Positions 61,814-64,000 of a stretch of DNA of 64,000 nucleotides are shown here, one piece after another. Source of the stretch: CADEEN01 sp963840805 (GTDB taxonomy: Bacteria; Pseudomonadota; Gammaproteobacteria; Burkholderiales; Burkholderiaceae_C); assembly GCA_963840805.1 (NCBI GenBank), contig CAWJAJ010000011.1, positions 1 to 64,000 of the forward strand. The letters are read 5' to 3'. The number at the start of each line of letters is the position of its first letter. Position 1 is the first letter of the stretch. A program made the position numbers and the translations under genes. Under the pieces are notes generated by a model. That model was not told the origin of the DNA. It saw only the letters and a program-made list of their open reading frames with translations, and ran no database searches.

Positions 61814-62593
61814 ATGTTCTGGGACATCGGTTACGGGCTCATCCCGATCCTGCTGATCATGCTGGCCGTCGCGGCCGTACGGATCCTGCGCGAGTACGAG
61901 CGCGGCGTCGTGTTCCAGCTGGGACGCTTCTGGAAGGTCAAGGGTCCGGGCCTGATCATCCTCATTCCCGGCATCCAGCAGATGGTGCGCGTGGACCTGC
62001 GCACCGTGGTGATGGACGTACCGGCGCAGGATGTGATCACGCGCGACAACGTCTCGGTCAAGGTCAACGCAGTCGTCTACGCCCGCGTGGTCGATCCGCA
62101 ACTGGCGATCATCCAGGTCGAGAACTTCATGAACGCCACGTCGCAGCTCGCCCAGACCACGCTGCGTGCCGTGCTGGGCAAGCACGAACTCGATCAGTTG
62201 CTGGCCGAGCGCGAGAAGATCAATCAGGCCCTGCAGCAGGTGCTCGATGTGCAGACCGACGCCTGGGGCATCAAGGTCGCCAACGTCGAGATCAAGCATG
62301 TCGACCTGAACGAGAGCATGGTGCGCGCGATCGCCAAGCAAGCCGAAGCCGAGCGCGAACGGCGCGCCAAGATCATCCATGCCGAAGGCGAGCTGCAGGC
62401 GTCCGACAAGCTGCTCGAGGCCGCGCACAAACTCGCGCAGGCGCCGCAGGCGATGCAGTTGCGCTACCTGCAGACACTGACCGCGATCGCCGGGGAGAAG
62501 AGCTCCACGATCATCTTCCCGATGCCCATCGACCTGATCTCATCGGTGATGGATGGGCTGGCGAAAGTGCGCAAGCTCGGCGATCCGGGCTGA
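61814..62593 (+). CDS. Stomatin/SPFH-family protein (QmcA-like)
   Basis: 259 residues: a membrane helix (about 7-25), a band-7/SPFH domain (EYERGVVFQLGRFW, VDLRTVVMDVPAQDVITRDN) and a coiled-coil tail (KQAEAERERRAKIIHAEGEL). It forms membrane scaffolds. Paired with NfeD, a common operon. Confidence 0.92.
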   Translation: MFWDIGYGLIPILLIMLAVAAVRILREYERGVVFQLGRFWKVKGPGLIILIPGIQQMVRVDLRTVVMDVPAQDVITRDNVSVKVNAVVYARVVDPQLAIIQVENFMNATSQLAQTTLRAVLGKHELDQLLAEREKINQALQQVLDVQTDAWGIKVANVEIKHVDLNESMVRAIAKQAEAERERRAKIIHAEGELQASDKLLEAAHKLAQAPQAMQLRYLQTLTAIAGEKSSTIIFPMPIDLISSVMDGLAKVRKLGDPG

Positions 62594-62599
62594 CGCCCC

Positions 62600-63739
62600 A
62601 TGAGCGCACACCTCGTCTACCTCGTGCCGGGCTTCTTCGGCTTCACATCCGTCGGTGCCGTGAGCTACTTCGAGGACGTCGAGCGAGCGCTCGGCCGTGC
62701 ACTGCGCCGGCGCGGTGTCGACGCGCGCATCGTGGGTTGCCGAACGCAGCCGACCGCTTCGATCCCGCGCCGTGCCGACGTGCTGCGCCGTCAGGTGCTG
62801 CGCAGCGGTGGCCTGAAGGCACAGGCACTGCACTTCGTCGGCCACTCGACGGGGGGCCTCGACATGCGCATGCTGCTGACGCCGGGGTCGCGGATCGCGC
62901 GCGGCGACTCGGCCGAGCGCATCGCCCGGCTGACGCGGACGGCGATTTCCGTGGCCACGCCGCACCACGGCACGCCGCTGGCCAATCACTTCGTCACCAT
63001 GCAGGGCCAGACCTTGCTGCTGGTACTCAGCGCCCTGGCAACGTCGGGGCAGGGCCGCGGCGCGATCCTCGCGGCGGCCAAGGCCATCGCCCTGGTGGCG
63101 CGGCTCGACGACTGGCTGGGGCGCTCTCAAGGGCCGCTCGATCGCATCGCCGAGGGCCTGCTGCGCAAGATCCGCTTCGATCGTCGCGACGCGGCATGGG
63201 CCTACCTCGGCGAAATCGAGCGCGACCAGGGTGCCGTGCTGCAGTTGACGCCCGAGGGCATTGCCCTGTTCGATGCGGCCGTCGCGGATCACCCCGGGAT
63301 CGACTACGGCTGCGTCGTCGCGGGTGTGCCCAAGCCGCGCGAGTCCCTGAAGGTGAAGGAACTGCTGGATCCGGAGTACGTCGTGTTGCGGGCGTTGTTC
63401 AGGCTGCTGCACGTGTTGACGGCGCAGCCCCACCCGCGCTACCCGTATCCGGCACCGACCCAGGCGACACAGCGTCTGCTCGATCGGTCTTTCGGCTTCA
63501 AGGTGACGTCGAGCATCAGCGACGGCATCGTGCCGACGCTGAGCCAGTTGCATGGCCGGGTGCTGCACGCCGTGCGGGCCGACCATCTCGATGTGGTCGG
63601 GCACTACACGCTGGCCGGCGGCCGCACGGCGAACTGGTTGCCCTCGGGCGCCGGCTTCACGCCCGACGCATTCGCGGCGACCTGGGAAGCGGTCGCGGCG
63701 GCGATCGCGAAGGGCGGCCGGCGGCCTCGCGCCGGCTGA
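62600..63739 (+). CDS. Alpha/beta hydrolase, lipase/esterase-like
   Basis: 379 residues. YLVPGFFGF near the start (oxyanion HG-like), FVGHSTGGLDMRM with the nucleophile serine, and VATPHHGTPLAN are typical of PGAP1/LipA-like lipases. The histidine is likely in ADHLDVVGHYT. No signal peptide. Starts six bases after the stomatin gene. Confidence 0.8.
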   Translation: MSAHLVYLVPGFFGFTSVGAVSYFEDVERALGRALRRRGVDARIVGCRTQPTASIPRRADVLRRQVLRSGGLKAQALHFVGHSTGGLDMRMLLTPGSRIARGDSAERIARLTRTAISVATPHHGTPLANHFVTMQGQTLLLVLSALATSGQGRGAILAAAKAIALVARLDDWLGRSQGPLDRIAEGLLRKIRFDRRDAAWAYLGEIERDQGAVLQLTPEGIALFDAAVADHPGIDYGCVVAGVPKPRESLKVKELLDPEYVVLRALFRLLHVLTAQPHPRYPYPAPTQATQRLLDRSFGFKVTSSISDGIVPTLSQLHGRVLHAVRADHLDVVGHYTLAGGRTANWLPSGAGFTPDAFAATWEAVAAAIAKGGRRPRAG

Positions 63740-63811
63740 CACGGGAGCGGCCCCCGTTGCCGCCGTACACGCAACACCCGGCCAGCCTCGCCGCAGGCGC
63801 GGCGACAGGCC

Positions 63812-64000
63812 TCAGGCGGCGCGCGTGCGTCTCATCCGGACGAACAGCTTGCGCAGTTCTTCCGTCCACAGTACCACGCTGGCCACGGCCACGATGGGCA
63901 GCAGCTCGGCGGGCGGGATCGGCACGGTGTGGAACAGCGCGTTCAGCGGCGGCCAGTACAGCACGGCCGCCTGCAGCACGATGCTGAGCAACAACCCACC
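63812..64000 (-). CDS. P-type cation-transporting ATPase, C-terminal end (partial)
   Basis: The last ~60 residues of a larger protein that enters from beyond the right edge. The hydrophobic end (LQAAVLYWPPLNALFHTVPI, LLPIVAVASVVLWTEELRKL) matches the Cation_ATPase_C domain of Ca2+- or Na+/H+-type P-type ATPases. Only the final two helices are visible. Confidence 0.7.
   Translation of the reverse strand, partial: GGLLLSIVLQAAVLYWPPLNALFHTVPIPPAELLPIVAVASVVLWTEELRKLFVRMRRTRAA

Overview
The window is GC-rich and densely coded. Its gene content (Na+-NQR with ApbE and NqrM, a fused Nfn-type oxidoreductase, an FNR regulator, lactate oxidation genes, a PsrABC-like sulfur module, a V/A-type ATPase, a protoporphyrinogen oxidase, a hemerythrin) fits a facultatively or micro-aerobic betaproteobacterium, probably of the order Burkholderiales. 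That placement is inferred from gene content and codon style, not from a marker gene. No rRNA, tRNA or CRISPR array was recognised.

Layout. 0-15.5 kb: a rubrerythrin-like gene and a fused NfnA-NfnB flavoprotein run leftward. Diverging from them is a Na+-translocating NADH:quinone oxidoreductase operon (nqrABCD-EF, a CBS-domain gene, apbE, nqrM), followed by an feoB-like gene and a convergent fnr gene. The nqr operon is split between nqrD and nqrE by about 1.5 kb of inserted DNA carrying an IS110-type remnant and nested long inverted repeats. 15.7-21.4 kb: lutABC and a large FAD/Fe-S D-lactate dehydrogenase. 21.6-33 kb: a glutaredoxin-DsbD-like protein, a tandem DUF2892 protein, a LysR regulator, a TPP-dependent keto-acid decarboxylase, an acyltransferase, a CPBP protease, a protoporphyrinogen oxidase, a di-heme cytochrome c, a hemerythrin and a TPR protein. 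33.3-40.2 kb: a sulfur module with a Tat-exported molybdopterin oxidoreductase, a four-cluster ferredoxin subunit, an NrfD anchor, a periplasmic protein joining one heme c motif to three rhodanese domains, and two YeeE/YedE half-transporters. 41.9-49.9 kb: a complete V/A-type ATPase operon. 50.1-53.3 kb: AT-richer DNA with attC-like sites and small cassette genes (a HEPN-like protein, a HigBA toxin-antitoxin pair, a DJ-1 protein) but no integrase, that is, a CALIN. 53.5-64 kb: mixed housekeeping and hypothetical genes, a NfeD-stomatin pair, a lipase-like hydrolase and the end of a P-type ATPase gene that runs off the right edge.

How the parts fit. Matches to the FNR box TTGAT-N4-ATCAA (two perfect, five with one mismatch, several weaker) lie upstream of nfn/nqr, fnr, lut, the DsbD-like/DUF2892 pair, the hemerythrin, psr, yedE, the V-ATPase and nfeD. 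The window's own FNR has the E..SR recognition residues that read this box and the N-terminal cysteine cluster for oxygen sensing. The simplest reading is one oxygen-controlled block of respiratory, sulfur, lactate and ion-pumping genes.

Sequence quality. Many genes, above all 15.7-21.4, 31.6-33.0 and 41.9-49.9 kb, are broken by single-base indels while the encoded family stays recognisable across frames. I treat these as probable sequencing errors and annotate each gene as one unit, giving approximate frameshift positions. Protein motifs in those genes are therefore reconstructed across frames.
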